Shown one piece after another: positions 44,017 to 53,016 of a stretch of DNA of 64,000 nucleotides. Numbering within the stretch: the first letter of the stretch is position 1; every line of letters starts with the position of its first letter. The DNA is from an uncultured Succinivibrio sp. GTDB lineage: Bacteria > Pseudomonadota > Gammaproteobacteria > Enterobacterales > Succinivibrionaceae. The stretch lies in the NCBI GenBank assembly GCA_934218695.1, contig CAKQDA010000001.1:62001-126000 (forward strand), in the 5' to 3' direction. The position numbers were made by a program, and so were the translations under genes. The notes beneath the pieces were generated by a model. That model was not told where the DNA came from and made no database searches. It saw only the letters and a program-made list of their open reading frames with translations.

Positions 44017-44820
44017 ATGCATCCAATGCTTAATATCGCAGCCCGTGCTGCTCGTTCTGCCGGTAATTTAATTGCTCGTAACCTGGGGCAGCAGGGGTCT
44101 TTTGAAGTTGAAGAAAAGAACAAAGATGATCTGGTTACAACTATTGATAAACAGTGTGAGAAGGTAATCATCGACACTCTGTTAAAATCCTATCGCGATC
44201 ACAGCGTGCTGGCCGAGGAATCTGGTGTTGTTGGAAATCCTGATTCAGAGTATCAGTGGGTAATTGATCCTATTGATGGTACCACAAACTTTGTTAAGGG
44301 TATTGCACACTGTGCTGTGTCAATCGCTTTGCGCTGCAATGGCAGAACAGAAGTTGGTGTGGTTTTTGATCCGATGCTCAATGAGATGTTCACTGCTGCC
44401 AGAGGCGAAGGTGCATTTTTAAATGGCCACAGAATTCGTGTTTCCACACGCGATTCATTAGACGGTGCCATCATCGGTACTGCATTCCCTACAAGATATC
44501 GTGACAGAATGCCAGCATATCTTGATCTGTTTTCAAGACTAATCTCAAACTGTGCTGATGTACGCCGTATGGGCAGTGCAAGCCTTGACTTATGCTATGT
44601 GGCATGTGGCCGTTTTGACGGTTACCTGGAGCAGGGACTGAAGGCATGGGATTTTGCTGCAGGCGATTTGATTCTGCGTGAGGCAGGTGGTATCGTATCA
44701 GATTTCATGGGAGAGACTGGCTACGTAAAGAGTGGCAATCTTGTATCTGGTAATCCTAAGATGTTACGTGCTCTGCTTAAGATCTGCGATGTGCAGAATC
44801 TGCCTGCAATCTTAAAGTAG
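44017..44820 (+). CDS. suhB: Inositol-1-monophosphatase SuhB
   Basis: Mg-dependent inositol monophosphatase that in E. coli also acts in rRNA transcription antitermination. The product is 267 aa, the same length as E. coli SuhB, and begins Met-His-Pro-Met-Leu-Asn-Ile-Ala-x-Arg-Ala-Ala-Arg like it. The metal-binding motifs Trp-Val-Ile-Asp-Pro-Ile-Asp-Gly-Thr-Thr-Asn-Phe and Trp-Asp-Phe-Ala-Ala-Gly are intact. The reading frame is open 17 codons upstream, but the family start and alignment choose ATG 44017; the ribosome binding site is weak. A single-gene unit next to an AT-rich insertion. Confidence 0.95.
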   Translation: MHPMLNIAARAARSAGNLIARNLGQQGSFEVEEKNKDDLVTTIDKQCEKVIIDTLLKSYRDHSVLAEESGVVGNPDSEYQWVIDPIDGTTNFVKGIAHCAVSIALRCNGRTEVGVVFDPMLNEMFTAARGEGAFLNGHRIRVSTRDSLDGAIIGTAFPTRYRDRMPAYLDLFSRLISNCADVRRMGSASLDLCYVACGRFDGYLEQGLKAWDFAAGDLILREAGGIVSDFMGETGYVKSGNLVSGNPKMLRALLKICDVQNLPAILK

Positions 44821-44940
44821 TTTTCAGATTTACTTTTTTTAATGAAAACAAAGAGGGCGCCGCAAAAGTAGCCTTCACTTAGGGATTGTGTGAAAAACAG
44901 TTTTTGAGTGACGTCTTCAAGCGGTTACAAAAGAAATAAT

Positions 44941-44982
44941 GACCATACAAGAGTAGAAATGTTCCTGTGTGGTCGTTTTTTT
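44941..44982 (+). terminator. Terminator downstream of suhB
   Basis: GACCATACA (44941-44949) pairs with TGTGTGGTC (44966-44974; one G-T pair) and is followed by a run of seven T. It is 120 bases after suhB and just before the convergent 588-aa gene, so it may have arrived with that segment. Confidence 0.65.
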
Positions 44983-45011
44983 ATGATCTAGTTCCAAAAT
45001 GGTATGTGAGG

Positions 45012-46778
45012 TTATTTTATAGAATATTTCCAATAAGCATCGTAGTCGACTATTTTAATATCATCAGATACATATTCAAGTGAGAATTTATTCAATTTTT
45101 CAATAAGACAATTTTTACCGAAAGAAGGCTTTTTATCTCTATTCTTAGCCTCTAGGAAAATAACTTGATTTGTTTTTCTCATTGGATGAATAATCATGCC
45201 ATCGAATTCACTTAGTTTTCTTCCTACCGCATCCTTTTGATATACAAGAATACTTGCTGGAATTGTTATTGTCGTATCATTTACTGAATCATACATAATT
45301 TGACTTAGTAAAAATTTAACTTCGTGTTTCTCATCCTCGGTGCCAATTGAAGATTTCAATAACGATTGTAATTCTTTTATTCTTGTATTTTTTCCTCGTG
45401 TACAAACAACACATATATCTCTATTTATGGTTGGTTTAATCACAGTCGGATTCTCATCAAACAAATAAAACAAGAAAAATTTTACTGCCAATAAAAATCT
45501 TGAATCATAAGACGTAATGTCATTAATCCTACGAAGATAGTTAACAGTACACTTTAATGTTTTATAAGCAGCATATTTCTTTGTATCAGCATTACAAGTT
45601 CCCTTTATAGAGACAAGAATGGTTTGCTCTCCAGAATGTCTATCATAATAGCCAACACGAGTATTATTGATACTTTCTAACTCCGATAATAACGCTTCTG
45701 ATATCAATCTCTGTTCTGCGGTAAAAGTCAATTTCAAAATCTGTGATTGAACATAATCTCTTTTATGAATGTGTGGCTGATTTAATACACTAGCTTTATT
45801 TATAAACAGGTCATTATAATAGTTTACATCAACATAGTCCGGGGTCTTCGTTATCTGTGAAACCATTTTTCTTGATATCTTATAATAGCAAATGGCATTT
45901 GAATTCTCATTATAAACAGTATCATCCAAAAGCTTTGTAATCGAAGTTACTAAATGATTTGAGGATTGATTGTTGTTGTATTCTGATAATAACTCTTTTA
46001 GTAGTAACAACATTGCTTTTTCATTACATAAATCGATAGTTAAAGGTGTTTCAGCTATCTGCAGGTCATATGCCATATATGAAACCGCTCTTATGTTCCT
46101 AAATATAGCAAAAGCATATTTCAGTTTGCTTTCTTCTGATAATGATTGCTCATTAATATACGAATACAGGATTTCTAATGCAACTGAAATAGACTGTTTT
46201 GATTTGTCACATTGTTCCAATATCAAAATAGAATTTAGCAAATGCAGTCTTTGATAATTCTTGCTTTCTAAAATTGCTTTAGCTGCATATTGATATCGTT
46301 CATCTTTACAAGCATTAATGACCACATCACGAAAAGCAATATCTTCCTCTGCTAACATAGTAATTGCACAAGAAGCAGTAAAAGTGTTATAAAAATGACC
46401 AACATTATATACGATAGTCAACAGTTGAAGAATATCACCCATTGAAGGCTTGTTTTTATTATCAGAGTAAACATAATCATCCCTGAACTCTTTAGAAATG
46501 ATATAGTTATTATAAGTAAAGCGTAAATCTCCTTGCAGATGGGTTTTGATTAATTTATGTAGATACAACTGTAACATAACATAATCAAACCTTGTTTTTG
46601 CGAGTTTCTTTTTCACCTTTATAATGCCTAATTGAGGAATCTCTTTAACACGCTCAATTATTCCAATGCAATCGAGTTCTTCGTATAATTCGGTTGCATA
46701 AGGGTAGAGGTCAATCTTTACCTTTAAATTGTGTTTCCTTGTTTTCAGTTTCGGAATGAGATCATAATTGATTTCCAT
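45012..46778 (-). CDS. Large unknown protein with a C-terminal PD-(D/E)XK-like nuclease motif
   Basis: A 588-aa protein that I do not recognise. The first 430 residues are mostly helical, with a conserved-looking segment Tyr-Asn-Val-Gly-His-Phe-Tyr-Asn-Thr-Phe-Thr-Ala at about 125-137. The C-terminus has the layout of a PD-(D/E)XK nuclease: Ser-Glu-Phe-Asp526-Gly at the end of one strand, a short hairpin, then Ile-Phe-Leu-Glu543-Ala-Lys545, followed by a Lys-rich loop and a helix. The gene is clearly more AT-rich than its neighbours and sits alone between suhB and a truncated frame, typical of acquired DNA. AGGGAGAG lies upstream of the ATG. A defence or restriction-type nuclease is a reasonable guess; other nucleic-acid roles are possible. 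Confidence 0.7.
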   Translation of the reverse strand: MEINYDLIPKLKTRKHNLKVKIDLYPYATELYEELDCIGIIERVKEIPQLGIIKVKKKLAKTRFDYVMLQLYLHKLIKTHLQGDLRFTYNNYIISKEFRDDYVYSDNKNKPSMGDILQLLTIVYNVGHFYNTFTASCAITMLAEEDIAFRDVVINACKDERYQYAAKAILESKNYQRLHLLNSILILEQCDKSKQSISVALEILYSYINEQSLSEESKLKYAFAIFRNIRAVSYMAYDLQIAETPLTIDLCNEKAMLLLLKELLSEYNNNQSSNHLVTSITKLLDDTVYNENSNAICYYKISRKMVSQITKTPDYVDVNYYNDLFINKASVLNQPHIHKRDYVQSQILKLTFTAEQRLISEALLSELESINNTRVGYYDRHSGEQTILVSIKGTCNADTKKYAAYKTLKCTVNYLRRINDITSYDSRFLLAVKFFLFYLFDENPTVIKPTINRDICVVCTRGKNTRIKELQSLLKSSIGTEDEKHEVKFLLSQIMYDSVNDTTITIPASILVYQKDAVGRKLSEFDGMIIHPMRKTNQVIFLEAKNRDKKPSFGKNCLIEKLNKFSLEYVSDDIKIVDYDAYWKYSIK

Positions 46779-46796
46779 AGAAAAATCACTCTCCCT

Positions 46797-46943
46797 TTAC
46801 TCTCCATCGTTAAGAGCGTTCATGAATTTCTTAACAACTTTACCGTCCCAACCTACACAAAGCATATCCTTTGTGATAATGGCTTTGTAAACAGAATTGC
46901 TTTCAATCACATCTATAATACATATTCTGGATAAAAATAACAT
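46797..46943 (-). CDS. Small ORF upstream of the 588-aa gene
   Basis: A 48-codon frame in the same direction as the 588-aa gene, ending 18 bases before its start. The C-terminal part (Asp-Met-Leu-Cys-Val-Gly-Trp-Asp-Gly-Lys-Val-Val-Lys-Lys-Phe) looks protein-like. The N-terminal third overlaps the plus-strand frame at 46891-47187, so both cannot be fully real as drawn. It may be a small partner gene, or the 3' end of a larger gene lost when the segment was rearranged. No family recognised. Confidence 0.35.
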   Translation of the reverse strand: MLFLSRICIIDVIESNSVYKAIITKDMLCVGWDGKVVKKFMNALNDGE

Positions 46944-47187
46944 CAAAAGCATAGACGGACTCAATGTTATGAGTGATGTTGAGCTTACCCGCCTAATCTA
47001 TCCGTCAGCTGTGATAATTGCGGACAATGTTACAGGAGAGATGGAAGTAAGAATGCTGAGAAAAAACAAAGCTAAGTTTCTCTATCCAAATTTTAAGCTC
47101 CTGGCCTTAAAAAGACTTGAAGGACATTATCTGATAAGTGATTTGTTTAATACCTATCATGACATCTGTGACAAAAGAAATCCTTAA
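46891..47187 (+). pseudogene. Probable 5'-truncated gene remnant
   Basis: A plus-strand frame with credible protein sequence (for example Asp-Val-Glu-Leu-Thr-Arg-Leu-Ile-Tyr-Pro-Ser-Ala-Val-Ile-Ile-Ala-Asp-Asn) and host-like codon choice, opening right after a TAA at 46888-46890. There is no ribosome binding site before the first TTG (46897) or before the ATG at 46969, which would leave 72 residues. Protein-like sequence continues upstream to about the point where the AT-rich segment begins. I read it as the 3' end of a resident gene cut by that insertion. It converges with the exonuclease gene, 17 bases away. Function unknown. Confidence 0.45.
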
Positions 47188-47204
47188 AGTGCGCCCTCGC
47201 TGTT

Positions 47205-47906
47205 TTAGAGTGATCTTTTGTATAAAGGCAGTAAATAAGGTCGTCTGCTTTTAAATACATCCTTTTCCTGAGCCAGGAACACTTCTGCTGTAGCAAGACT
47301 GTCCACCAGGGCATTATGGGCCTCATAGGCAGGAAAACCTCTCCTTTCTCTGATAGCTGAAAGTCTTACATCCTCAACAGTAGCATCCAGATGAAGCTTT
47401 CTTTCTATAGCCATTGTATCTAAAGAAATAAATGGAAGGGGATCTTTTCTTCTAAGACCGAGTGTGGATTTTATAAAGTTAGTTTCGATGAACATACAGT
47501 GCATCAGAACTAACCCTCCAGCAATTCTGTCTAAAAGTTCAAGCATTGCTGTTACAGGTTCCTTTCCCTGTTCAAGCTGTTCTGGTGTGATCTGATTTAT
47601 TACGGCAGAATCTTTCTTTATGAACTTTGAATTGTTTACATAGTAGTGAAAAGAGGTGGTAAAGTCGATCACCCCCTTTTTTAAGCAGATCCCTCCAACA
47701 GACAGAACGTAGTCCCTGTCTGGATCGATACCTGTTGTTTCAAAGTCAATTGAAGTAAAACGGCATTCATCAATATAGCTGTTTGCGTTTGGAAGTTCTC
47801 TTTCATAAAAAGCCTTCAGATAGTCAGGACAGTTCCTAGAAGTGGCAAACTTCAAACAGCGTTTTCTGTGAATTTCTATAGGTGTAAATCTGGAAAACAG
47901 GCTCAT
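47205..47906 (-). CDS. DnaQ-like 3'-5' exonuclease (DEDDh family)
   Basis: A 233-aa protein with the exonuclease fold of the DnaQ superfamily. Motif I is Ser-Ile-Asp54-Phe-Glu56-Thr-Thr-Gly, and motif III is His-Asn-Ala-Leu-Val-Asp. Motif II reads Met-His-Cys-Met-Phe-Ile-Glu-Thr-Asn-Phe; the usual pattern is His-Asn-x-x-Phe-Asp, so the metal-binding Asp appears to be Glu. It starts two bases after the stop of the CBS/nucleotidyltransferase gene, and this pairing is common in gammaproteobacteria, where the two are thought to work together. The nucleic acid or nucleotide substrate is not known from sequence. Confidence 0.85.
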   Translation of the reverse strand: MSLFSRFTPIEIHRKRCLKFATSRNCPDYLKAFYERELPNANSYIDECRFTSIDFETTGIDPDRDYVLSVGGICLKKGVIDFTTSFHYYVNNSKFIKKDSAVINQITPEQLEQGKEPVTAMLELLDRIAGGLVLMHCMFIETNFIKSTLGLRRKDPLPFISLDTMAIERKLHLDATVEDVRLSAIRERRGFPAYEAHNALVDSLATAEVFLAQEKDVFKSRRPYLLPLYKRSL

Positions 47907-47908
47907 TT

Positions 47909-49783
47909 TTACAGGACACCTCTGCCGGAAGCAAATCTGAAGGACGCAGCTTTCTGATGTTTAGCAATAATTCTGAAGGCATCTCTTAAATGATTTCGTT
48001 CAAACTGAGTTAATTCATCTGGATTGAGGTTATTTGAAAGTTTCTCGTGCCTGTCCAGTGCTCTTAGCTGATGTCTGAATCTTACATGGTTCAAGAAAGT
48101 ATATGCTTCCTTCAGTTCCTGATAGTCATCTTCCTTAATCAGATCTTCTTTTACGGCAGCCTTCATTCTCTCATAGGTATCTGTGCTGTCAGTCTTGGCT
48201 GCAATACCGTAAACACGTGCAATCTCAATTATAAGGTTGATAGCTTGTTTTTTTATATTGAGATAAGGATTGTTATCACCGTCTTTTGTAAGCACAAACT
48301 GTCTGAATGTTCCTAAAGGAGGTGCTACAGCAGTAGAAATACTGATTAGTGTAGCCAGGAACCTGCTGTTGTCGTTTGCCTTTTCAATCAGGTGCTGTCT
48401 TAACTGTTTTACAAGAGAACTGTTTCCGTACAGACATCTCATATCAAGGAAAACGGAACTGCATAAAATTGCATCTTCAGTGGTATTTAAAATCCAGTCG
48501 CTGTAATACTCTTTCCATTTATCAAGACTTGCAAGCCAGCGTGGGTTGTTGGCCATGAAGTGACCTTCACACAGAGTATATCCGCATTTATCAAGATTAA
48601 TATTTACAAAGTTTGCAAGTTTAGTGAAGTACTCATGTTCTTCGTTGTTAAGTTCTCTCTTGGTGATAATGCAGTTATCCTGATCGGACAGGAACTGAAC
48701 TTCAGAACGTGCCTGGGAGCCGGCGGCCACAAAGGCAAAATCAACAGGTGCAGGTCCTAATTTTTCCTCGCCCATCTTTACGAATGCCCGGCAGAATGTA
48801 TCTGCAATATGGCTCATGACCTTCTGTATGGTGTGAGGCTTTACGTTTGTCTGTACAAGTGTCTGGAAGATCTCCTGCTTCTGACTGGACAGCTCAATGA
48901 TCTTTTCTTCAGAACGGGCCCGAGTGATTTCCTGACAGAGGTAAACGGCCTGCAACTGTGAATTCTGTAGCAAACTGGTTGTGGATACTGTACCAAAGAC
49001 CTTGCCGTCTTTAAGAACAGGCAGGTTTTTGATGTTGTACATCACCATGATTTCTAGGGCATCAAAAATAGTCTTGTCAGCATCAATAGTCATGACGTTA
49101 GAGGTCATAATGTTGGATATTGGAGCATTGATATCCATACATTTGGCGACTGCCTTTAAGGTGATATCAGACTTGGTGACGATACCTAAAAGAGTGTCTC
49201 CATCCATTACCATCGCAAGGTCAGTATTGTTTTCGCCTAATTTGATTGCAGTATGGCAAATGGTGGTGTCTGCTGTAACGATAGCCAGATCATGAGAACA
49301 GACTCTGTCGATGCTCTTATTTGAAGATCCCTTTTCATCAGCAGCGATCTCATCGGCATAGTTGTGAGAAGATGACAGTCTTACCCATTCTTTGGCGTTG
49401 AAGTATTCACCAACTTCCTTATTCTTATCAATTAAAAACTGCAGAACATTCTTAGGTAGCAGGTAGATTAGAGTATTTTCAAGGAAAACAACCTTATAGT
49501 CGCTTTCTCCCTCCTTGTCGATCTGGGTGAATCCAAATGTGTCGCCGGCACTGAATTTAGCTCTAAGTGAACCGTCAGGTTTATTTCTTTCTTCAACAAC
49601 ACCGGTACGGATCATAAAAAGTCCGGCACCGGCGAGAGTTTCATTATCAAGTTCTTCACCAGGAGTGTGGTAGGTGATCTGAATTTTTGTGGCAGTGGCA
49701 TCTTTCTCAAGATCATTTAACTGCGAAAAAGGATAAGTATGAGAAATGAATTCGTATATGTTTGGAAGTAATGATTTATCCAT
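47909..49783 (-). CDS. Cyclic-nucleotide-binding/CBS/DUF294 nucleotidyltransferase-like protein
   Basis: A 624-aa cytoplasmic protein with four parts: an N-terminal cNMP-binding-like domain (about 15-130), two CBS repeats (about 160-285, each with the Met-Thr-Ser-Asn-Val/Thr-Ser style core), a nucleotidyltransferase-like domain with Gly-Ser-Gln-Ala-Arg-Ser-Glu and Ser-Asp-Gln-Asp (about 355-370), and a helical C-terminal domain (DUF294_C). The set resembles a regulatory uridylyltransferase that senses adenine nucleotides; the target is unknown. I chose ATG 49783 because GAGGTCAGTC precedes it and the family begins close to it; two earlier ATGs have no ribosome binding site. Followed by the DEDDh exonuclease in the same unit. 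Confidence 0.85.
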   Translation of the reverse strand: MDKSLLPNIYEFISHTYPFSQLNDLEKDATATKIQITYHTPGEELDNETLAGAGLFMIRTGVVEERNKPDGSLRAKFSAGDTFGFTQIDKEGESDYKVVFLENTLIYLLPKNVLQFLIDKNKEVGEYFNAKEWVRLSSSHNYADEIAADEKGSSNKSIDRVCSHDLAIVTADTTICHTAIKLGENNTDLAMVMDGDTLLGIVTKSDITLKAVAKCMDINAPISNIMTSNVMTIDADKTIFDALEIMVMYNIKNLPVLKDGKVFGTVSTTSLLQNSQLQAVYLCQEITRARSEEKIIELSSQKQEIFQTLVQTNVKPHTIQKVMSHIADTFCRAFVKMGEEKLGPAPVDFAFVAAGSQARSEVQFLSDQDNCIITKRELNNEEHEYFTKLANFVNINLDKCGYTLCEGHFMANNPRWLASLDKWKEYYSDWILNTTEDAILCSSVFLDMRCLYGNSSLVKQLRQHLIEKANDNSRFLATLISISTAVAPPLGTFRQFVLTKDGDNNPYLNIKKQAINLIIEIARVYGIAAKTDSTDTYERMKAAVKEDLIKEDDYQELKEAYTFLNHVRFRHQLRALDRHEKLSNNLNPDELTQFERNHLRDAFRIIAKHQKAASFRFASGRGVL

Positions 49784-49923
49784 GACTGACCTCATTATCC
49801 GCGACTTTAAAATAAAGCATCGCATTTCATAAAGATGATTTTTGTTTTTATAATCCTTAAGTATATGAAAATTGAGATTATGTTAATGGGGTTGTCTTTA
49901 ATTATTTGATACAAGTCAAAAAA

Positions 49924-49955
49924 AATGGCATCTCAATTTTTTTTGAGATGCCATT
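49924..49955 (-). terminator. rne terminator
   Basis: A perfect 13-base stem (49924-49936 with 49943-49955) closes a loop of six identical bases, about 33 bases beyond the rne stop codon. On the minus strand it is followed by TTTTTGACTTG, a good T-tail. Confidence 0.88.
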
Positions 49956-49987
49956 AGAAAATACATTAAAAGTTAACGATCTATTTA

Positions 49988-52507
49988 CTAATCAATAAAC
50001 GGATCTGATTCTCTTTGAGTATCGATTGATTTTGTTGCAGAGCTTGCTGTTCTCTGTGCAAAACCGCCTGTTCTCTCACTTTTCTCAAAAGGTTTTGCTT
50101 CATCATCGCTACGGCCTGATGGGACATTTGAGTAGTCGACTGGTTCAACATTAGGTTCTGAGATCCCTTCAATACCTGACAGGACTGCATCACGAAGACC
50201 ACCGGCCTTTGAAGAATGCTCAACAGTAATAGAGTCAGCCTTTGAGTAGGATGGTACATTAGAGAAATCCACATTGTAGTCTTCTCCCTGACCCATCTCC
50301 TGTTCAGTATAAACTCTCTTTACAGGAGTATAAGGTTTTACCTCGGCTATCTTGCTCTTTGGAGCTACAGCCTTTGGAGGAGTACTGATCCTTCTTGGCT
50401 TTGCAGGAGCTGTTGTCTGAGCAGCTACAGGAGCCTGTGCATTTTCCTTACTCTGACGGCGTGAACGAGGCTCTTTTACCTGACCCTCTTCAGAATTTCT
50501 CTTCTGACGGGCCTGTTTAGGCGCACGCTGTGGCTTAGAGTTCTCTCGCTCTGAATCATTACGCGCATTACGTTCAGTCTTGCCGTTAGACTCCTGTCTT
50601 TCAGGACGTTCTGCTTTAGCAGGACGAGCCTTGCGGGCAGGACGGTTCTTCTGACCTTCAGGGCGAGGACCCTTTGAAGAGTTCTTTTTCTGCCCCTGTC
50701 TGCCGTTCTTCTTAGGAGGTTCTTTCTTCTCGTTTAAACCGAAGATGGTACCGAAGATTGACTTGATAGAATCGATTAAAGTAGGTTCGCTGTTCTTTGC
50801 CTGTCTGCGCTGTGGCCTGTTATCCTTCTTTTGAGCAACTTTTGGAGTTGACATGGTGGAAGAGAGAATGTCAGCGTCAATGGCAGGAGTATCACTGGTA
50901 TTCTGTGAGATACCTGAATTTTCAACTACTTTCTTTAAGAAAGGATTTTCAAGGAAGTTTTCAGCCTTTTTACGGTTTTCCTTATCAAGATCGCGTAAAA
51001 CTTCAAGGCTGCTGATGTTGCTTTCCTTGGAGGTTGGAGTCTGAATGCAGCGGTTTACTGTGTATTCCTGAGGCATATATGTCTTTTCAGGAACAATGGT
51101 AATGCGAGTCTTGGTTCTTTCTTCAATTGCAGCCAGGGCAGCACGCTTTTCATTTAGAATGAAGGTTGCAACCTCAACAGAGGCAATGGCAAATACGTCA
51201 CCTGCATTTTCCTTGTGAGCCTCTTCTTCAATCAGTCTTAAAATTGAAAGAGCCAGTGAAGATGTATCACGGCAGGTTCCCTGACCGTTACACATTGGAC
51301 ATACGTGTGAACTGCTCTCTTCTAATGAAGGACGAAGTCTCTGTCTTGACATTTCCAGAAGACCGAAACGAGACAGCCTGCTGAACTGAATACGGGCTCT
51401 GTCCTGACGAACAGCCTCACGCATTCTGTTTTCAATTTCACGCTGATTCTTTAATGGACTCATATCGATGAAATCGATAACTACAAGTCCGCCGACATCA
51501 CGTAATCTTAACTGACGGGCAATTTCTTCGGCAGCTTCAATGTTGGTCTGAAGTGCGGTTTCTTCGATATCACCACCACGGGTTGCCTTTGCTGAGTTAA
51601 CATCGATTGAGGTTAAAGCTTCGGTAGGATCGATAACGATAGCACCACCTGATGGAAGTCTTACCTCTCTCTTGTAGGCTGTATCGATCTGACTTTCAAT
51701 CTGGAATTTGCTGAATAAAGGAATGTCACCGTTATACAGGTGAACTTTTGAAGCAAATTCTGGACGAACGAGCTCAATATAGTGAAGGATCTGTTTGTAG
51801 GCATCAGTGCTGTCAACTAGAATTTCACCAATATCAGGTCGCAGGTAATCACGAATTGCTCTCAGGGCAATATTTGATTCCTGATGGATAAGGAATGGTG
51901 CAGGTCTGGTTGAAGCTGCCTGCTTAATCATACCCCATAGTTTTGTCAGAATTGATAAATCCCACTCAAGCTCTTCAGCGCTCTTACCAACACCTGCGGT
52001 ACGAACAATAACGCCCATGCCTTCTGGAACAGTAAGTCCCTTTAAGGCAGCTTTAAGTTCAGTTCTATCCTCACCTTCAATACGGCGTGAAATACCGCCT
52101 GCACGAGGGTTGTTTGGCATTAGAACCAGATAGCTTCCGGCTAGAGATACGAAAGTTGTAAGAGCAGCGCCCTTAAGACCACGTTCCTCTTTTTCGATCT
52201 GAACGATAACTTCCTGACCCTCTTTCAGGGCAGAACGTACCTGTGCGTGATCGCTGAAGTTTGTGCCTGCAGGGTAGTACTCCTTAGCAATTTCTTTTAG
52301 TGGAAGAAAGCCGTGTCTGTCAACACCATAGTCAACGAATGCTGCTTCAAGACTTGGTTCGATACGGGTAATTGTACCTTTGTAGATATTGGCTTTCTTG
52401 TTTGCATGCTGTGGGGATTCAATATCGAGATCATACAGCTTCTGACCGTCGACAAGAGCAACGCGAACCTCTTCAAGCTGGGTCGCATTTATAAGCATTC
52501 TCTTCAC
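49988..52507 (-). CDS. rne: Ribonuclease E
   Basis: Essential endoribonuclease for mRNA decay and tRNA/rRNA processing, and scaffold of the degradosome. The first 530 residues match E. coli RNase E closely: S1 domain, DNase I-like domain with the catalytic Asp pair (Ile-Asp-Val-Asn-Ser-Ala and Ile-Asp-Phe-Ile-Asp-Met), and the zinc link Cys-Pro-Met-Cys. The tail is short (839 aa in total against 1061). Residues about 576-592 ([10 protein letters not shown]) form an amphipathic helix at the position of the E. coli membrane-targeting segment, followed by an Arg/Lys-rich disordered RNA-binding region. The start is GTG with AAGGAA upstream. It is divergent from rluC, as in E. coli. Confidence 0.96.
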   Translation of the reverse strand: MKRMLINATQLEEVRVALVDGQKLYDLDIESPQHANKKANIYKGTITRIEPSLEAAFVDYGVDRHGFLPLKEIAKEYYPAGTNFSDHAQVRSALKEGQEVIVQIEKEERGLKGAALTTFVSLAGSYLVLMPNNPRAGGISRRIEGEDRTELKAALKGLTVPEGMGVIVRTAGVGKSAEELEWDLSILTKLWGMIKQAASTRPAPFLIHQESNIALRAIRDYLRPDIGEILVDSTDAYKQILHYIELVRPEFASKVHLYNGDIPLFSKFQIESQIDTAYKREVRLPSGGAIVIDPTEALTSIDVNSAKATRGGDIEETALQTNIEAAEEIARQLRLRDVGGLVVIDFIDMSPLKNQREIENRMREAVRQDRARIQFSRLSRFGLLEMSRQRLRPSLEESSSHVCPMCNGQGTCRDTSSLALSILRLIEEEAHKENAGDVFAIASVEVATFILNEKRAALAAIEERTKTRITIVPEKTYMPQEYTVNRCIQTPTSKESNISSLEVLRDLDKENRKKAENFLENPFLKKVVENSGISQNTSDTPAIDADILSSTMSTPKVAQKKDNRPQRRQAKNSEPTLIDSIKSIFGTIFGLNEKKEPPKKNGRQGQKKNSSKGPRPEGQKNRPARKARPAKAERPERQESNGKTERNARNDSERENSKPQRAPKQARQKRNSEEGQVKEPRSRRQSKENAQAPVAAQTTAPAKPRRISTPPKAVAPKSKIAEVKPYTPVKRVYTEQEMGQGEDYNVDFSNVPSYSKADSITVEHSSKAGGLRDAVLSGIEGISEPNVEPVDYSNVPSGRSDDEAKPFEKSERTGGFAQRTASSATKSIDTQRESDPFID

Positions 52508-53016
52508 GAGAAAATTCCTTTTTTAAGTTCTGTCAGGCAATACAAGACTTGCGAGGGCCCTTTGCTTTTAGACTGAACCGTCCAAGCCCCAGCACTGAGA
52601 GAACATGTTTTTCATTACATTCCTAAAACAACGCGCCAATGCTTTCTTTAAAGAGGGGTTATTTTTAGGAACAACCGTAATCTTCAGTCTTTATCCACAG
52701 TTTTTTACTGAGTGCTGCGCACTCACAACCGTAGCCGCAGGGCATCCCCTACAGACCTGTAGATTAACTAAAATCGAGTAGAAACCATGAACAAAGGGGT
52801 TACCGTACCCGATGGTTAATATTATGCCATAAATCGACCTAATATTTAATTAGAGGAGCCTTTATGCATGCAATTTTTTTTTATATTTTGACCTGTATCA
52901 AGAGTACAAATTCATTTTGAACCGCAAATTTTAAATGAATTTTTCTAAAAATTACCTTTTATCCTCTTTTTTGATTAAAATACCGCGAGTAAAACAGCAT
53001 AAACAAGGTTAGCGCA
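52508..53016. other. Divergent region between rne and rluC, including the rne leader
   Basis: A 509-base gap between divergent genes. On the rne side the leader contains a hairpin, GAGTGC-TGC-GCACTC (52710-52724 on the plus strand), and a nearby CTACAG/CTGTAG inverted repeat. E. coli rne has a long structured 5' UTR that RNase E itself cleaves for autoregulation; a similar role is inferred here from position and structure only. On the minus strand CATAAT near 52820-52830 may be a -10 element. Confidence 0.45.
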
